From the NCBI RefSeq assembly GCF_003050615.1, contig NZ_NWBU01000004.1, forward strand, positions 868,001 through 932,000: 64,000 nucleotides of DNA, read 5' to 3'. How positions within the stretch are numbered: the first letter of the stretch is position 1; each line of letters opens with the position of its first letter. The position numbers were made by a program, and so were the translations under genes. Source of the stretch: Sphingomonas oleivorans (GTDB lineage Bacteria; Pseudomonadota; Alphaproteobacteria; Sphingomonadales; Sphingomonadaceae). Below are positions 1-10,081 of the stretch, piece by piece. A model generated the notes under the pieces. That model saw only the letters and a list, made by a program, of their open reading frames with translations, did no database searches and was not told the origin of the DNA.

Positions 1-267
1 GGGCAGATCGGCAGCGATGGCGGCCGCCGCCGCGCCCATCGCGCCCACCGGCACGCACAATATCACCAGATCGGCGTCGATGACCGACGCGCCCGCCGTA
101 TCCGCCACATCGTCGAGGAAGCCCAGCGCCTCGGCGCGTGCGCGCACGTCGGGATCGGCATCATGCCCCGTCACGCGCACCGTCGGCATATGCTGGCGCA
201 CGGCGCGTGCAATGGACGAGCCGATCAGCCCCAGCCCGATGATCGTGACCCGCGCGAAAGGCAGCAT
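1..267 (-). CDS. tyrC: Prephenate/arogenate (cyclohexadienyl) dehydrogenase, N-terminal part; cut by window start
   Basis: The 89 codons present on the minus strand begin with a Rossmann NAD(P)-binding motif (VTIIGLGLIGSSIARAV, residues 7-23), followed by an acidic strand end (GHDADPDV) and the ILCVPVGAM segment typical of prephenate dehydrogenases. The enzyme oxidises prephenate or arogenate in tyrosine synthesis. The catalytic half lies outside the window, so substrate preference cannot be judged. Its ATG overlaps the hisC stop by one base (TGATG), so the two genes are one transcription unit. A hisC-tyrC pair is known from Zymomonas mobilis. The gene runs off the edge; no frameshift is seen. 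Confidence 0.85.
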   Translation of the reverse strand, partial: MLPFARVTIIGLGLIGSSIARAVRQHMPTVRVTGHDADPDVRARAEALGFLDDVADTAGASVIDADLVILCVPVGAMGAAAAAIAADLP

Positions 268-1367
268 CAGCCCGCCCTCGCCACCAGATCGCGCAACGCC
301 GCCGTCAGGCCCCTCATCTCCTCCTCGGTGCCGATGGTGATGCGCAGCGCATGGGGCAGCCCCTGGCCGGGCAGCCAGCGCACGATATAGCCTGCCGCCA
401 TCAGCCCCTTATAGGCCTCTTCCGCGCTCAGCCGCCCCTCGAACAGCAGGAGGATGAAATTGGCCTCGCTGGGCACGGCACGCAGCCCGGCATTGCCGAG
501 CTGGGCGATCTGATCGGCGAACCAGGCGCGCCAGCGCGCATTATGCGCCCGGCTCGTCGCCACGAAATCGTCCGCGCCAAGTGCCGCGATCGCCGCCATC
601 TGCCCTGCCGTGGTGACGTTGAACGGCGCGCGGATCTTGTGCATCGCCGCGATCACCGGCGCCGGGCCATAGCCCCAGCCGATCCGCTCGGCGGCAAGGC
701 CGTGGATCTTGGAGAAGGTGCGCGTGACGAGCACATTGGGCGCGCTCTGCGCCAACGCGAAGGCGCCGTCATCGTCCGCCTCGTCCAGATATTCGGAATA
801 GGCCTGATCGATCACCAGCAGGCAATCGCTGGGCAACGCCGCATGCAGCCGCGCAATTTCGGCGCGCGGCGTGAAGGTGCCCGTGGGATTGTTCGGATTG
901 GCGACGAAGACGACGCGCGTCCGCTCCGTCACCGCGGCGAGCAGCGCGTCCACGTCGGTCGCATAATCCTTGTCCGGCGCCTCCACCGGCGTCGCGCCCA
1001 CGCGCCGGGCCGCGATCGGATAGACGGAGAAGCCGTAGCGCACATAGAGTATCTCGTCGCCCACTCCGGCAAAGGCGCCGGCGGCGATATGCAGCACCTC
1101 GTCCGATCCCGTGCCATGGATCACGCGATCGGGATCGAGCCCATGTTTCGCCGCGATCGCCTGGCGCAGCAGCAGGGCCGTCGCATCGGGATAGCGATCG
1201 AGCGACCGCGCCGCCCCGGCAAAGGCGTCGCGCGCCTCGGCGCTGGTGCCGAGCGGATTCTCGTTGGACGAAAGCTTGGCGACCTTGCGGCCGTCATCGG
1301 TGGTCGAGCGGCCGGGCACATAAGGCGCGATCGCGTCGATCCAGGGCTTGGGGCTGGGAGCGTTCAT
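267..1367 (-). CDS. hisC: Histidinol-phosphate aminotransferase (HisC family)
   Basis: This 366-residue fold-type I PLP aminotransferase converts imidazole acetol phosphate and glutamate to histidinol phosphate. Family members of this class can also transaminate aromatic keto acids. Visible features are SSNENPLG near residue 33, NPNNPTGT at 158-165, the PLP-contacting Asp187/Tyr190, the Schiff-base Lys220 in TFSKIHGLA, and Arg228 for substrate carboxylate binding. Length and ends match the family. It sits directly upstream of tyrC with overlapping stop and start, which suggests a role in tyrosine/phenylalanine synthesis as well as histidine; that is inference. It is divergent from metX. Confidence 0.93.
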   Translation of the reverse strand: MNAPSPKPWIDAIAPYVPGRSTTDDGRKVAKLSSNENPLGTSAEARDAFAGAARSLDRYPDATALLLRQAIAAKHGLDPDRVIHGTGSDEVLHIAAGAFAGVGDEILYVRYGFSVYPIAARRVGATPVEAPDKDYATDVDALLAAVTERTRVVFVANPNNPTGTFTPRAEIARLHAALPSDCLLVIDQAYSEYLDEADDDGAFALAQSAPNVLVTRTFSKIHGLAAERIGWGYGPAPVIAAMHKIRAPFNVTTAGQMAAIAALGADDFVATSRAHNARWRAWFADQIAQLGNAGLRAVPSEANFILLLFEGRLSAEEAYKGLMAAGYIVRWLPGQGLPHALRITIGTEEEMRGLTAALRDLVARAG

Positions 1368-1373
1368 GGCGTG

Positions 1374-1393
1374 CCGCTTTAGCGACGAAGCGG
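1374..1393. other. Small hairpin in the hisC/metX divergent leader
   Basis: A 6-bp stem (ccgctt/aagcgg) encloses an 8-base loop in the 80-base gap between hisC and metX. A second, weaker C/G-rich pairing lies at about 1418-1436. I looked for a SAM-II-type riboswitch, common before metX/metA in alphaproteobacteria, and did not find its conserved core. It is recorded only as a possible leader structure. Confidence 0.25.
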
Positions 1394-1447
1394 CCGATTC
1401 AAAACACCTGCTTGTGCGCCTCCCTCACTGGGGGTAGCGCGCCTCGA

Positions 1448-2569
1448 ATGTTTCACGACGCCCGTTTCGGCCTTGCCCGCCATGTCACGCTGCCCGGACC
1501 GCTCCGGCTGGATGGCGGCGGCGAGCTGGCGCAGGTCGAAATCGCCTATGAAACCTATGGCACGCTCGATGCCGCGGGTTCCAACGCGGTCCTGATCTGC
1601 CATGCGCTGACCGGCGACCAGCATGTCGCCTCGACCCATCCGATCACCGGCAAACCCGGCTGGTGGGCGCGCATGGTGGGCGCGGGACAACCGATCGATC
1701 CTGCGCGCCACTTCATCATCTGCGCCAATGTGCTCGGCTCCTGCATGGGATCTTCGGGGCCGGCGAGCGTCGATCCTGCGATGGGCGTCCCCTTCGCGAT
1801 GCGCTTCCCGGTCATCACCATCCGCGACATGGTCCGCGCGCAGGCGATGCTGCTCGATCATCTGGGCGTGGGCATCTGCCGCGCGGTGGTCGGTGGATCG
1901 ATGGGCGGCATGCAGGTGCTGCAATGGGCGGCGACCTTTCCGGAGCGGGTGCAGGCTGCCGTCGTGATCGCGTCCGCCGCGCGCCATTCCGCGCAGAACA
2001 TCGCCTTTCACGAGGTCGGCCGCCAGGCGATCATGGCCGATCCCAACTGGCGCGGCGGCGAATATTATCGGATGGACGATCCCCCCGCCGCCGGCCTCGC
2101 CGTCGCGCGCATGGCCGCGCACATCACCTATCTTTCGGAAGCGGGCCTGACCGAGAAGTTCGGCCGCCGCCTCCAGGCGCGCGATGCCAAGAGCTTCGGC
2201 TTCGACGCGGATTTCCAGGTGGAAAGCTATCTGCGCCATCAGGGGATCAGCTTCGTCGATCGGTTCGACGCCAACAGCTATCTCTACATCACCCGCGCCA
2301 TGGATTATTTCGATCTGGCCGAGGAACATGGCGGCCTGCTCGCCAACGCCTTCAGGGGCACGAACACGCGCTTCTGCATCGTCAGCTTCGATACGGACTG
2401 GCTCTATCCCACGTCCGAATCGCGCAGCATCGTCCATGCGCTGAACGCGGCGGGCGCGGCGGTGAGCTTCGTCGAGCTTTCCAGCCCCTTCGGACATGAC
2501 GCCTTCCTGCTCGACGTGCCCGAACTCAACGCCGTCGTGGACGGTTTCCTCAAGGCAGGCGAAGCATGA
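1448..2569 (+). CDS. metX: Homoserine O-acyltransferase MetX
   Basis: The alpha/beta-hydrolase enzyme (373 residues from this ATG) acylates homoserine with acetyl- or succinyl-CoA in methionine synthesis. The nucleophile elbow GGSMGG puts the catalytic Ser at 151; Asp317 (FDTDWLYP) and His350 (SPFGHDAFL) complete the triad. A TTG at 1412 would add 12 residues unlike the family, so the ATG at 1448 is preferred; a GGGGGT about 12 bases upstream is a weak ribosome site. Sequence alone does not settle acetyl versus succinyl specificity. It is followed by a GNAT gene with an ATGA overlap and then metW, a partner of MetX in many proteobacteria. Confidence 0.93.
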   Translation: MFHDARFGLARHVTLPGPLRLDGGGELAQVEIAYETYGTLDAAGSNAVLICHALTGDQHVASTHPITGKPGWWARMVGAGQPIDPARHFIICANVLGSCMGSSGPASVDPAMGVPFAMRFPVITIRDMVRAQAMLLDHLGVGICRAVVGGSMGGMQVLQWAATFPERVQAAVVIASAARHSAQNIAFHEVGRQAIMADPNWRGGEYYRMDDPPAAGLAVARMAAHITYLSEAGLTEKFGRRLQARDAKSFGFDADFQVESYLRHQGISFVDRFDANSYLYITRAMDYFDLAEEHGGLLANAFRGTNTRFCIVSFDTDWLYPTSESRSIVHALNAAGAAVSFVELSSPFGHDAFLLDVPELNAVVDGFLKAGEA

Positions 2570-3006
2570 CCCCCCTTCCCCCCGGCTATACCCTGTCCGA
2601 CGATCCCGCAGCGCTCCAGCCCGAGGCGATCCATGCCTATCTGACGCGCAGCTACTGGGCGCCGGGCATTCCGATCGATCTGGTGATCCGATCGATCGAG
2701 GGATCGCATTGCGTCGGCGTCTATCATGATGGCGTGCAGGTCGGCTTCGCCCGCGTCATCAGCGACCATGCCACCTTCGCCCATCTGGCGGACGTCTTCG
2801 TGCTGGAGGAGCATCAGGGACGCGGCCTCGCATCCGCCATGCTGCGCTATTTCCACGACCATCCCCGGCTCCAGGGCCTACGCCGCTGGACGCTCACCAC
2901 GCTCGACGCGCACAGCCTCTATGCCCGCCATGGCTGGACTCCGATGGCCGATACGGGCCGGCTGATGGAACGTTACGTGCCCGATCTCTATCGGCGGCCG
3001 GCATGA
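2566..3006 (+). CDS. GNAT-family N-acetyltransferase
   Basis: This 146-residue protein has the GNAT fold. The acetyl-CoA pyrophosphate loop is [13 protein letters not shown] (about residues 86-98), preceded by strand VFVL, and the C-terminal part is [15 protein letters not shown], typical of small GNATs. The substrate is unknown. The gene overlaps metX by four bases (ATGA) and metW by four (ATGA), so it is embedded in the methionine operon and probably translated by coupling. That position hints at a link with methionine or a related amine, but this is inference only; small GNATs also serve as toxin or antibiotic resistance factors. Confidence 0.85.
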   Translation: MTPLPPGYTLSDDPAALQPEAIHAYLTRSYWAPGIPIDLVIRSIEGSHCVGVYHDGVQVGFARVISDHATFAHLADVFVLEEHQGRGLASAMLRYFHDHPRLQGLRRWTLTTLDAHSLYARHGWTPMADTGRLMERYVPDLYRRPA

Positions 3007-3593
3007 CCACGCTCCGCCCCGATCTGGCGATCATCGCCGAACATGTGACGCCCGCCGCACGCATCCTGGATGTCGGCTGCGGCGATGGCGAGTTGATGGC
3101 CTGGCTGCGCGATACGCGCCATGTTGACGCGCGCGGCATCGAACTCGATGGTACAAATGTCTCCGCTGCCGTCGCGCGCGGCCTTTCGGTCGTGCAGGGC
3201 GATGCCGACACGGATCTCGCAAACTATCCCACCGACGCCTTCGACTATGCGATATTGAGCCAGACGCTCCAGACCACGCGCGCACCGGACAAGGTGCTGG
3301 GCGAGCTGCTCCGCATCGGCCGGCGTGCCTTCGTCTCCTTCCCCAATTTCGCTTATTGGCGGGTGCGCTGGTCGCTCGCCTGGGGCGGGCGCATGCCCGT
3401 CACCCCGGCACTACCGGTAAGCTGGTATGCGACGGAGAATATCCACCAACTCACCATCGATGATTTCCGCGCCTTCGTCGCCGAACGCGGCATCACCGTC
3501 GAAAATGCCTGGTTTCTCACCGGCAATCGCCGCACCAGCGCGGCCGGCGCCAATCTGCGCGCCGAACATGCGGTGTTCCTGATCCGGCGATGA
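3003..3593 (+). CDS. metW: Methionine biosynthesis protein MetW
   Basis: The 196-residue class I methyltransferase-like protein has motif I ILDVGCGDGELMAWL (21-35), the MetW-specific GIELDG acidic loop, and the SFPNFAYWRVRW segment followed by a YATENIHQLTIDDF region. MetW proteins accompany MetX and in several proteobacteria are needed for efficient homoserine acylation. The start overlaps the GNAT stop (ATGA). A strong hairpin follows directly, so this looks like the last gene of the metX operon. Confidence 0.92.
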   Translation: MTTLRPDLAIIAEHVTPAARILDVGCGDGELMAWLRDTRHVDARGIELDGTNVSAAVARGLSVVQGDADTDLANYPTDAFDYAILSQTLQTTRAPDKVLGELLRIGRRAFVSFPNFAYWRVRWSLAWGGRMPVTPALPVSWYATENIHQLTIDDFRAFVAERGITVENAWFLTGNRRTSAAGANLRAEHAVFLIRR

Positions 3594-3598
3594 CGAAA

Positions 3599-3622
3599 GC
3601 CCCTCCCCATGCGGGAGAGGGG
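3599..3622. terminator. C/G-rich hairpin between convergent metW and pheT
   Basis: The stem gcccctcccc pairs with ggg-a-gaggggc around an ATGC loop, with one bulged A. It lies between the metW stop and the pheT stop, so it can end transcripts from both sides. It is one of several similar hairpins in this window (see 54021 and 57769). No T-run follows on the plus strand. Confidence 0.55.
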
Positions 3623-3629
3623 CCTTGCA

Positions 3630-5999
3630 TCAGGAGCGGAGCCGCGCGCCGATCTTGGCCGCCGCCGCGACGATCTTCTCCGAAATCGCCTGCAATTCGG
3701 CATCGGTGAAGCTCTTGTCACCCGGCTGGAGCGTCACCTCGATCGCCACCGACTTCTCGCCTTCCGGCACGCCCGCGCCGCTGAAGAGATCGAACAGCTT
3801 CACGCCCGTGATCGCCGCCTTGTCGGCGCCCCTCACCGCGCGGAGCAGTTCGTCTGCCGGCTTGTCCACCGCCATCAGCAAGGCGAAATCGCGCCGCACC
3901 GCCTGGAGCGCCGGCGGGGCATAGGCCGCCCGCGTCCGCGAGGCATCGCGCTTCTGCGGCATGGCGTCGAGGAACAGTTCCGCCGCGACGACCGGCCCTT
4001 CCAGATCGAAGGCCTTGGCCGTCGCCGGATGCAGCTCGCCAAATTCCGCGAGGATCGTCTTCGGGCCCAGCCGCAGCGTGCCCGAACGACCGGGATGGTA
4101 GACGGACGAGACCGCCGGCATCACCTGCAGCCGATCGACCGGCGCACCCGCCGCCGCGAGCAGCGCCACCGCCTCGGCCTTGGCGTCATAGGCGTCGAAG
4201 CCGACCGCCCGGCCGCTGCGCCAGTCGCGCTCGGTCCGTTCGCCCGCGAGCAGCACGCCGAGCGTGGCACCCTCGCCATCGGCCAGATAGCGCCGCCCGA
4301 TCTCGAACAGCCGTATCGAGGCCGCGCCGCGATCCGCATTGCGCTTCGCCGCCGCAATCAGCCCGGGCAGCAGCGAAGGCCGCATCACCTTCAGCTCCTC
4401 GCTGATCGGATTGGCGAGCGTCCAGGCGCCGCCGCCGAAGGGTGCCGCCTCGGCTTCGGACACGAAGCTCCACGTCACCGCCTCGTTGAGCCCACGCGCG
4501 GCAGCCGCGCGACGTGCGGCGCGCTCGATGCGCTGGGCAGGCGTGGCGGTGGGCTTGGCGACGCCTTCGGCGCGCGGCAGCGGCGTGGACGGGATCTTGT
4601 CGATCCCCTCGATCCGCACGATTTCCTCGACCAGATCGGCAACGCCATCCACGTCGCGGCGCCAGCTCGGCACCAGCACCGTCCAGCCGCCATCGACCGC
4701 GAAGCCGAGCCGCGACAGGATCATCCGCTGCCTGTCCGGCGGCACGCTGAGCCCCGCCAGCTTCAGCGTCAGCCCCGTATCATATTTCAGCGTGCGTGCG
4801 CTGGCGGGGGGCTCGCCGGCCTCGACGACCTCCGTCGGCTGGCCCCCGCACAGTTCCGTCACCAGCTTCGTCGCGATCGCCAGCCCGTCGCCCAGGAAAT
4901 CCGGATCGACGCCACGCTCGAAGCGCGTCCGCGAATCGGAGGCGAGGCCCAGCGCCTGCCCCGCGCGGGCGATCGCCTCGGGCGCGAAATAGGCGCATTC
5001 GATCAGGACGTCGGTCGTCGCCTCGGTCACACCCGAATAGGCGCCGCCCATGATCCCGGCGATGCCGAGCACGCGCGCCTCGTCCGCGATCACGGTCATG
5101 TCGGGCGTGAGCTTGTACGTCTTCTCGTTGAGCGCGACGAGCTCCTCGCCGGCGCGTGCCTTGCGCGCCACCAGCCCGCCCGAAAGCTTGGCAAGATCAT
5201 AGACGTGAAGCGGCCGGCCATGATCGAGCAGCATATAGTTGGTGATATCGACCAGGGCCGAGATTGGCCGCTGGCCCACCGCCGTCAGCCGCTTGGCCAG
5301 CCAGTCGGGCGAGGGACCATTTTTCACGCCCGTCACGACGCGACCGAAAAAGGCCGGGCAGCCCTCCGGATCCTCGGTGCGGATCGCGACCGGCGAGGGC
5401 GTCTCCGTCCGGATGACGGGCACATCGAGCGGCTTCAACGTGCCCAGCCCCGCTGCTGCCAGATCGCGCGCGATGCCCCGCACGCCCATGCAATCCTGCC
5501 GGTTGGGCGTGATCGCCACGTCGATCACCGGATCGCCGAGCTCCGCCCATTCCACGAAGGACTTGCCCACCGGCGCATCGGCGGGAAGCTCGATTATGCC
5601 CTCATGCGCGTCGGACAGCTCCAGCTCGCGCATCGAGCACATCATGCCGCGGCTCTCGACGCCGCGGATCGCCGCGACCTTGAGCGTCACGTCGAGCCCC
5701 GGAACATAGGTTCCCGGCGCGCCGAACACGCCGACAAGCCCTGCGCGCGCATTGGGCGCCCCGCACACCACCTGCAGCGGCGCGCCCTCGCCCGCATCCA
5801 CGGAAAGCACCTGAAGCTTGTCCGCCTGCGGATGGCGCTCGGCAGTCAGCACGCGCGCGATGCGGAAGGCGCCCAGCCTTTCGGCGGGATCCTCCACGCC
5901 TTCCACCTCGAGGCCCACGCGCGTCAGCGCCGCGACGATCTCGCCGAGCGAGGCGTCGGTCTCCAGATGGTCCTTCAGCCAGCCAAGGGTGAACTTCAT
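3630..5999 (-). CDS. pheT: Phenylalanyl-tRNA synthetase beta subunit
   Basis: The 789-residue beta chain of the tetrameric enzyme charges tRNA-Phe together with PheS. It starts [17 protein letters not shown], followed by an OB-fold tRNA-binding domain (about residues 40-150, with [15 protein letters not shown]), the B3/B4 editing domain, the B5 domain and a C-terminal FDX-ACB domain (about 697-789, with [11 protein letters not shown] and SFTDAELQ). The chosen ATG overlaps the pheS stop (ATGA), which rejects the longer open frame reaching into pheS. Length and domain order are normal for the bacterial type. Confidence 0.97.
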   Translation of the reverse strand: MKFTLGWLKDHLETDASLGEIVAALTRVGLEVEGVEDPAERLGAFRIARVLTAERHPQADKLQVLSVDAGEGAPLQVVCGAPNARAGLVGVFGAPGTYVPGLDVTLKVAAIRGVESRGMMCSMRELELSDAHEGIIELPADAPVGKSFVEWAELGDPVIDVAITPNRQDCMGVRGIARDLAAAGLGTLKPLDVPVIRTETPSPVAIRTEDPEGCPAFFGRVVTGVKNGPSPDWLAKRLTAVGQRPISALVDITNYMLLDHGRPLHVYDLAKLSGGLVARKARAGEELVALNEKTYKLTPDMTVIADEARVLGIAGIMGGAYSGVTEATTDVLIECAYFAPEAIARAGQALGLASDSRTRFERGVDPDFLGDGLAIATKLVTELCGGQPTEVVEAGEPPASARTLKYDTGLTLKLAGLSVPPDRQRMILSRLGFAVDGGWTVLVPSWRRDVDGVADLVEEIVRIEGIDKIPSTPLPRAEGVAKPTATPAQRIERAARRAAAARGLNEAVTWSFVSEAEAAPFGGGAWTLANPISEELKVMRPSLLPGLIAAAKRNADRGAASIRLFEIGRRYLADGEGATLGVLLAGERTERDWRSGRAVGFDAYDAKAEAVALLAAAGAPVDRLQVMPAVSSVYHPGRSGTLRLGPKTILAEFGELHPATAKAFDLEGPVVAAELFLDAMPQKRDASRTRAAYAPPALQAVRRDFALLMAVDKPADELLRAVRGADKAAITGVKLFDLFSGAGVPEGEKSVAIEVTLQPGDKSFTDAELQAISEKIVAAAAKIGARLRS

Positions 6000-7093
6000 G
6001 CTCCCACTCCTCCGCTCAGCGTGGGCACGTCGAGCGCCGCGAAGCCATAATGTCTGAGCCAGCGCAGATCGCCGTCGAAGAAGGCGCGCAGATCGTCCAT
6101 GCCATATTTGAGCATCGCCAGCCGATCGATGCCGCAGCCGAAGGCGAAGCCCTGCCACTCCTCCGGATCGAGCCCGCAGGCCGCGATCACCTTGGGGTGC
6201 ACCATTCCGCTACCCAATATCTCCATCCAGCCGCCGCCTTCGGCATCGCCGCCGCCGCCGATCACGCGCTTGCCGTTCACCCAGGTGAAGCCGACATCCA
6301 CCTCCGCCGAAGGCTCGGTGAAGGGGAAATAGCTGGGCCGCAGCCGGAGAACGATGTCGTCCCGCTCGAAATAGGCCTTCACGAAGGTTTCGAGCGTCCA
6401 TTTGAGATGGCCCATATGGATGCCGCGATCGATCACGAGGCCTTCCACCTGATGGAACATCGGCGTGTGCGTCGCATCCGAATCGGAACGATAGGTGCGG
6501 CCCGGCGCGATGATGCGGATCGGCGGCTCCTGCGCGGTCATCGTCCGGATCTGCACCGGCGACGTATGCGTGCGGAGCAGCATCTTCCGGCCGTCGCGGG
6601 CCTTGTCCTCGGGGAAATAGAAAGTGTCGTGCATCGCGCGCGCCGGATGCGTCTCCGGAATGTTGAGCGCGGTGAAATTATGCCAGTCGTCCTCGATCTC
6701 GGGCCCGGTCGCGACGGCGAAGCCCAGATCGGCGAATATCTCCGCCAGCTCGTCCATCACCTGGCTCACGGGATGGACCGATCCCTGCGGCCCGGCCATG
6801 ACGGGCAGGCTCATGTCGAGCGTCTCGCTCGCCAGCCGCGCATCGAGCGCGGCCGCCTCGAACGCCGTCTTGGCCGCCGCCAGCGCGGCCGTCACAGCCT
6901 CGCGCAGCCCGTGGATGCGCGGGCCCTGCTCCTGCCGCTCCTCGGGCGTCATCTGCCCCAGCGTCTTCAAGAGGCCGGTCACCGCCCCCTGCTTGCCCAG
7001 CGCCCTCACCCGGATCGCCTCGATCGCGGCCAGATCCGTGGCGGTCGCGATCTCCCCCAGCAGATCGGTTTTCAGTTGGTCGAGGTCGGTCAT
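5996..7093 (-). CDS. pheS: Phenylalanyl-tRNA synthetase alpha subunit
   Basis: The class II catalytic alpha chain has 365 residues. It has the N-terminal coiled-coil arm, motif 2 (TSPVQIRTM, then [21 protein letters not shown]) and motif 3 ([22 protein letters not shown], seen in two overlapping pieces). ATP and phenylalanine are bound here. It lies downstream of rpmI-rplT with a perfect 10-bp hairpin in the 123-base gap, and overlaps pheT, matching the classical rpmI-rplT-pheST order. Confidence 0.97.
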   Translation of the reverse strand: MTDLDQLKTDLLGEIATATDLAAIEAIRVRALGKQGAVTGLLKTLGQMTPEERQEQGPRIHGLREAVTAALAAAKTAFEAAALDARLASETLDMSLPVMAGPQGSVHPVSQVMDELAEIFADLGFAVATGPEIEDDWHNFTALNIPETHPARAMHDTFYFPEDKARDGRKMLLRTHTSPVQIRTMTAQEPPIRIIAPGRTYRSDSDATHTPMFHQVEGLVIDRGIHMGHLKWTLETFVKAYFERDDIVLRLRPSYFPFTEPSAEVDVGFTWVNGKRVIGGGGDAEGGGWMEILGSGMVHPKVIAACGLDPEEWQGFAFGCGIDRLAMLKYGMDDLRAFFDGDLRWLRHYGFAALDVPTLSGGVGA

Positions 7094-7160
7094 GGCTAAA
7101 AGGTCGTTTCCGCTGTTCGGATGGCCGGCGGGCCATAAGTCATGGAGAGCACAAAAGGAA

Positions 7161-7193
7161 AGGGCGCGGATGGCCCGATGCCGTCCGCGCCCT
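7161..7193 (-). terminator. Hairpin between rplT and pheS (terminator or pheST attenuator)
   Basis: A perfect 10-bp stem (agggcgcgga/tccgcgccct) closes a 13-base loop. On the minus strand it is followed by ttccttttgt, a short T-rich tract. It lies 24 bases past the rplT stop and 68 bases before pheS. It could end the ribosomal-protein transcript or act as the controlled terminator of pheST. No run of Phe codons in a leader peptide was found. Confidence 0.55.
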
Positions 7194-7216
7194 CGAAAGC
7201 CTTGCGGCCGTGCGGT

Positions 7217-7594
7217 TTAGGCCGCGACCCGCGCGCCTTCCGGCAGCGCGGCCTTGGCCTGCGCGACGATCGCCTTGAAGGCCTCGCCCTCATGCATCGC
7301 GATGTCGGCCAGCACCTTCCGGTCCAGCTCGATGCCGGCCAGCTTCAGGCCATGCATGAACACGCCATAGGTGAGCCCTTCGGCGCGGACGGCGGCGTTG
7401 ATGCGCTGGATCCAGAGCGCGCGGAACGACCGCTTCTTAACCTTGCGGTCGCGATAGGCGTACTGACCCGCCTTCTCGACGGCCTGACGGGCGATGCGGA
7501 TGGTGTTCTTGCGGCGGCCATAATAGCCCTTCGCCTGATCCAGGATCCGCTTGTGCTTGGCGTGCGTGGTTACGCCGCGCTTGACGCGTGCCAT
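7217..7594 (-). CDS. rplT: 50S ribosomal protein L20
   Basis: L20 binds 23S rRNA early in 50S assembly. The 125-residue product begins [24 protein letters not shown] (shown in family order), with the characteristic basic [11 protein letters not shown] and [15 protein letters not shown] segments. Length is slightly above the usual 117-120 residues, with a short alanine-rich tail. It follows rpmI by 14 bases on the same strand. Confidence 0.98.
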   Translation of the reverse strand: MARVKRGVTTHAKHKRILDQAKGYYGRRKNTIRIARQAVEKAGQYAYRDRKVKKRSFRALWIQRINAAVRAEGLTYGVFMHGLKLAGIELDRKVLADIAMHEGEAFKAIVAQAKAALPEGARVAA

Positions 7595-7608
7595 ATTTCA
7601 AGCCCTCC

Positions 7609-7812
7609 TTAGTTGAGGCCGTAGGGCGCCCAGAGCTTCACCGTACGCGAATCGGCGTCGGCGAGCACGGAGGTGCCGCGGTTCTGGCGGATATATTTGG
7701 CATTGTGGCTGATCAGCCGGTGACGCTTGCCGGCGACGCCGTGCTTCACCTTGCCGGTCGCGGTGAGCTTGAAGCGCTTCTTCACACCGCTCTTGGTCTT
7801 GAGCTTGGGCAT
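7609..7812 (-). CDS. rpmI: 50S ribosomal protein L35
   Basis: The 67-residue basic protein begins [20 protein letters not shown] and contains [18 protein letters not shown], standard for L35. It is the first gene of the rpmI-rplT-pheST unit. infC, often upstream of rpmI in other bacteria, is here about 40 kb away, next to thrS. The alternative overlapping frame (7598-7849) is a shadow. Confidence 0.98.
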   Translation of the reverse strand: MPKLKTKSGVKKRFKLTATGKVKHGVAGKRHRLISHNAKYIRQNRGTSVLADADSRTVKLWAPYGLN

Positions 7813-7967
7813 TTTCGTCTCCTGAACTGCGACGTATGAAGACGGCCACGGCAGCCCATACCGGCCGGGCAGTCCATCAAATCGCGGAAGCGCGGGCCTA
7901 TAGGCGAGCGATGCGCGCTTGGCAACCGCGAAGGAACCGGCCGCGCGTCCGGCGGTTGCTGCATCTC

Positions 7968-10076
7968 ATGGCCGATCAACCGATCCCCGATAAGGCATCG
8001 CCGGCGCCATCCGCCAATCGGCAGATTCGCCGCGATCCGATAAGCACGACGCTAGCCACAGGGATTTCGCTACTCGCCACGCTCCTTGGCCTGATCGCCC
8101 TTCTCTGGCTCCTCCTCTTCGTCACCAAGGGCCGCTTCCTGAAGCCGGCATTCGAGTCGCTCGCCTCGCGCATGACCGAGCGGCAGGTGCGCGTTGCGGG
8201 CGATTTCCAATTCTATTTCAATATCATCGACCTAAAATTTCTCGCCGACGGCCTGACCGTCTCGAATCCGAAATGGGCGAGCCGGCCCAATTTCTTCGAG
8301 GCAAGACATATCGACACGCGGATCGAGACGATCCCGCTGATCTTCGGCAAGCGCCGCGCCGAATGGCTGATCCTCGACGGCGGCAAGGTCGATGCCGAAT
8401 GGGATGCGCAGCGCCGCAACACATGGACCTTCGGCGATCCGAACCGGAAGGGCGCTCCCTTCCAATGGCCCGTCATCCGCCGCGCGACCGTCAGCGGCAC
8501 GGAAGTGCGCTATCGCGATCCGCAGCTCCAGCTGCTGACCGATGTGAAGCTGGACATGATTCGGGCCGGCGGCACGCGGATCGTCAATGATCAGGTCCGC
8601 CTGACCGGGAACGGCACGCTGCGCGGCAAGCCGTTCGTGATGAGCGGCGGCATATTGACGCCCAACAGCACGGTGCGCTTCGGCCGCACCAGCCTCATCC
8701 TGCATGCGCAATCCGGTCCGACGAGACTCGATGTAAACGGCAGCTTGCCGGCCGCCACCCAGATCGAGGGATCGGACCTCACCCTCATGGTTCGCGGCCC
8801 CAATCTGCGCCTGTTGTTCGACTTTCTCGGCGTCGCCGTACCCGACACGCGCAGCTATCGCTTCACCTCCAGGCTCACCAAGGCGGATGACGAATGGCGC
8901 TTCACCCGGCTGAACGGCTTTTTCGGGGATAGCGATCTGGCGGGCCGGATGACCATCTCCATGCCCAATGAGCGGCTGTTCATCGATGCCGATCTCGCCT
9001 CGCGCAAGGTGGACATCATCGATGTCGGGCCGTTCGTCGGCTATGCCCCCAATGCGCTCGCCACCAAGGGGCCGACAGCGGCGGTGAGCCAGACCGGCGG
9101 CGCAATCCGGCTGTTGCCCGATGCGCCGCTCCGCATCGATGCGATCAGCCGCTTCGACGCCCACGTCGATTATCAGGTGCGCACCATCCGCGCGCCGAAC
9201 CTGCCGGTGTCGAACGTGGCGCTCGTCCTCGATCTCGAGGATCGGCTGCTGAAGCTTTCGCCGCTCACCATGGATGTGGCCGGCGGCCATCTCGCCTCGG
9301 ACATTTCGATCAATGCGCGCGTGCCGGCGGTCATCACCGAATATGACATCCGCCTCTCGCCCACGCCGATGGGCCGGCTGCTCCGGGGAATAGGCGCGGA
9401 GGAATCGGGCACCACCGGCACGCTTTCCGCACGCGTGCAGATGCGCGGCACGGGCGACACGCTGCGCGATTCGCTCGCCACATCGAATGGGCGCATCGCC
9501 ATGATCCTGCCGCAGGGCAGTTTCTGGACACGCAACATCCAGCTTTCGGAAATCGATATCGGCACCTTCATCCAGAAGATGTTCGAGCAGAAGCTGACGG
9601 AGCCGGTGCAGATCAATTGCGGCCTGATCGCCTTCACCGTGCGCCAGGGCCTCGCCTCGGCCGATCCTATCCTGATCGACACGCGCCAGAATGTGATGAT
9701 CGGCCGGGGCGGCTTCAGCTTCCGCGACGAATCGCTCAATCTCGCCTTCCGCGCCGATGCCAAGAAGTTCAGCCTGTTCTCCGGCCAGTCCCCCGTCGGC
9801 CTAGGCGGCCATTTCGCGGCGCCACGGATCGACGTGATCAGCCCGGAGCTGATGGCCCGGGGCGGCGCCGGCCTTGGCCTCGCCGCCGTCAATCCCCTTG
9901 CGGCCATTCTCGCCTTCGTCGATCCGGGCGATGCGAAGGCCGCTGCCTGCGGCCCCATCCTCTCCGGCGCCCGCGCCTCGGCCCAGCGCACGACCAAGGG
10001 CGAGCCGCGCAAGGATGTTGGCGCCGAAACGAAGCAGGAGCCGCAGAAGAAAAAGAAATTCCTCGGTATCTTCTGA
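7968..10076 (+). CDS. AsmA-family outer-membrane biogenesis protein
   Basis: The product has 702 residues from this ATG. A short cytoplasmic tail is followed by one membrane segment (about 30-53, GISLLATLLGLIALLWLLLF), and then a long periplasmic region with repeated beta-rich AsmA/DUF748-like units and a C-terminal AsmA_2-like section (SARVQMRGTGDTLRDSLA, GLIAFTVRQGLA). AsmA-family proteins are bridge-like inner-membrane-anchored proteins implicated in phospholipid transport to the outer membrane. The tail is Lys/Glu-rich (QEPQKKKKFLG). A longer frame from 7836 reads through the rpmI promoter region and is rejected. The specific paralogue cannot be named. Confidence 0.85.
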   Translation: MADQPIPDKASPAPSANRQIRRDPISTTLATGISLLATLLGLIALLWLLLFVTKGRFLKPAFESLASRMTERQVRVAGDFQFYFNIIDLKFLADGLTVSNPKWASRPNFFEARHIDTRIETIPLIFGKRRAEWLILDGGKVDAEWDAQRRNTWTFGDPNRKGAPFQWPVIRRATVSGTEVRYRDPQLQLLTDVKLDMIRAGGTRIVNDQVRLTGNGTLRGKPFVMSGGILTPNSTVRFGRTSLILHAQSGPTRLDVNGSLPAATQIEGSDLTLMVRGPNLRLLFDFLGVAVPDTRSYRFTSRLTKADDEWRFTRLNGFFGDSDLAGRMTISMPNERLFIDADLASRKVDIIDVGPFVGYAPNALATKGPTAAVSQTGGAIRLLPDAPLRIDAISRFDAHVDYQVRTIRAPNLPVSNVALVLDLEDRLLKLSPLTMDVAGGHLASDISINARVPAVITEYDIRLSPTPMGRLLRGIGAEESGTTGTLSARVQMRGTGDTLRDSLATSNGRIAMILPQGSFWTRNIQLSEIDIGTFIQKMFEQKLTEPVQINCGLIAFTVRQGLASADPILIDTRQNVMIGRGGFSFRDESLNLAFRADAKKFSLFSGQSPVGLGGHFAAPRIDVISPELMARGGAGLGLAAVNPLAAILAFVDPGDAKAAACGPILSGARASAQRTTKGEPRKDVGAETKQEPQKKKKFLGIF

Positions 10077-10081
10077 CCGGC

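Noticed and set aside
1368-1447. Possible SAM-II riboswitch before metX
   Set aside because: Only a 6-bp hairpin and a weak C/G stem are seen; the conserved SAM-II core and its pseudoknot pattern were not recognised.
3609-6050. A long plus-strand frame (813 codons) across pheT
   Set aside because: Antisense shadow of a clear synthetase gene, with Arg/His-rich composition and no domain.
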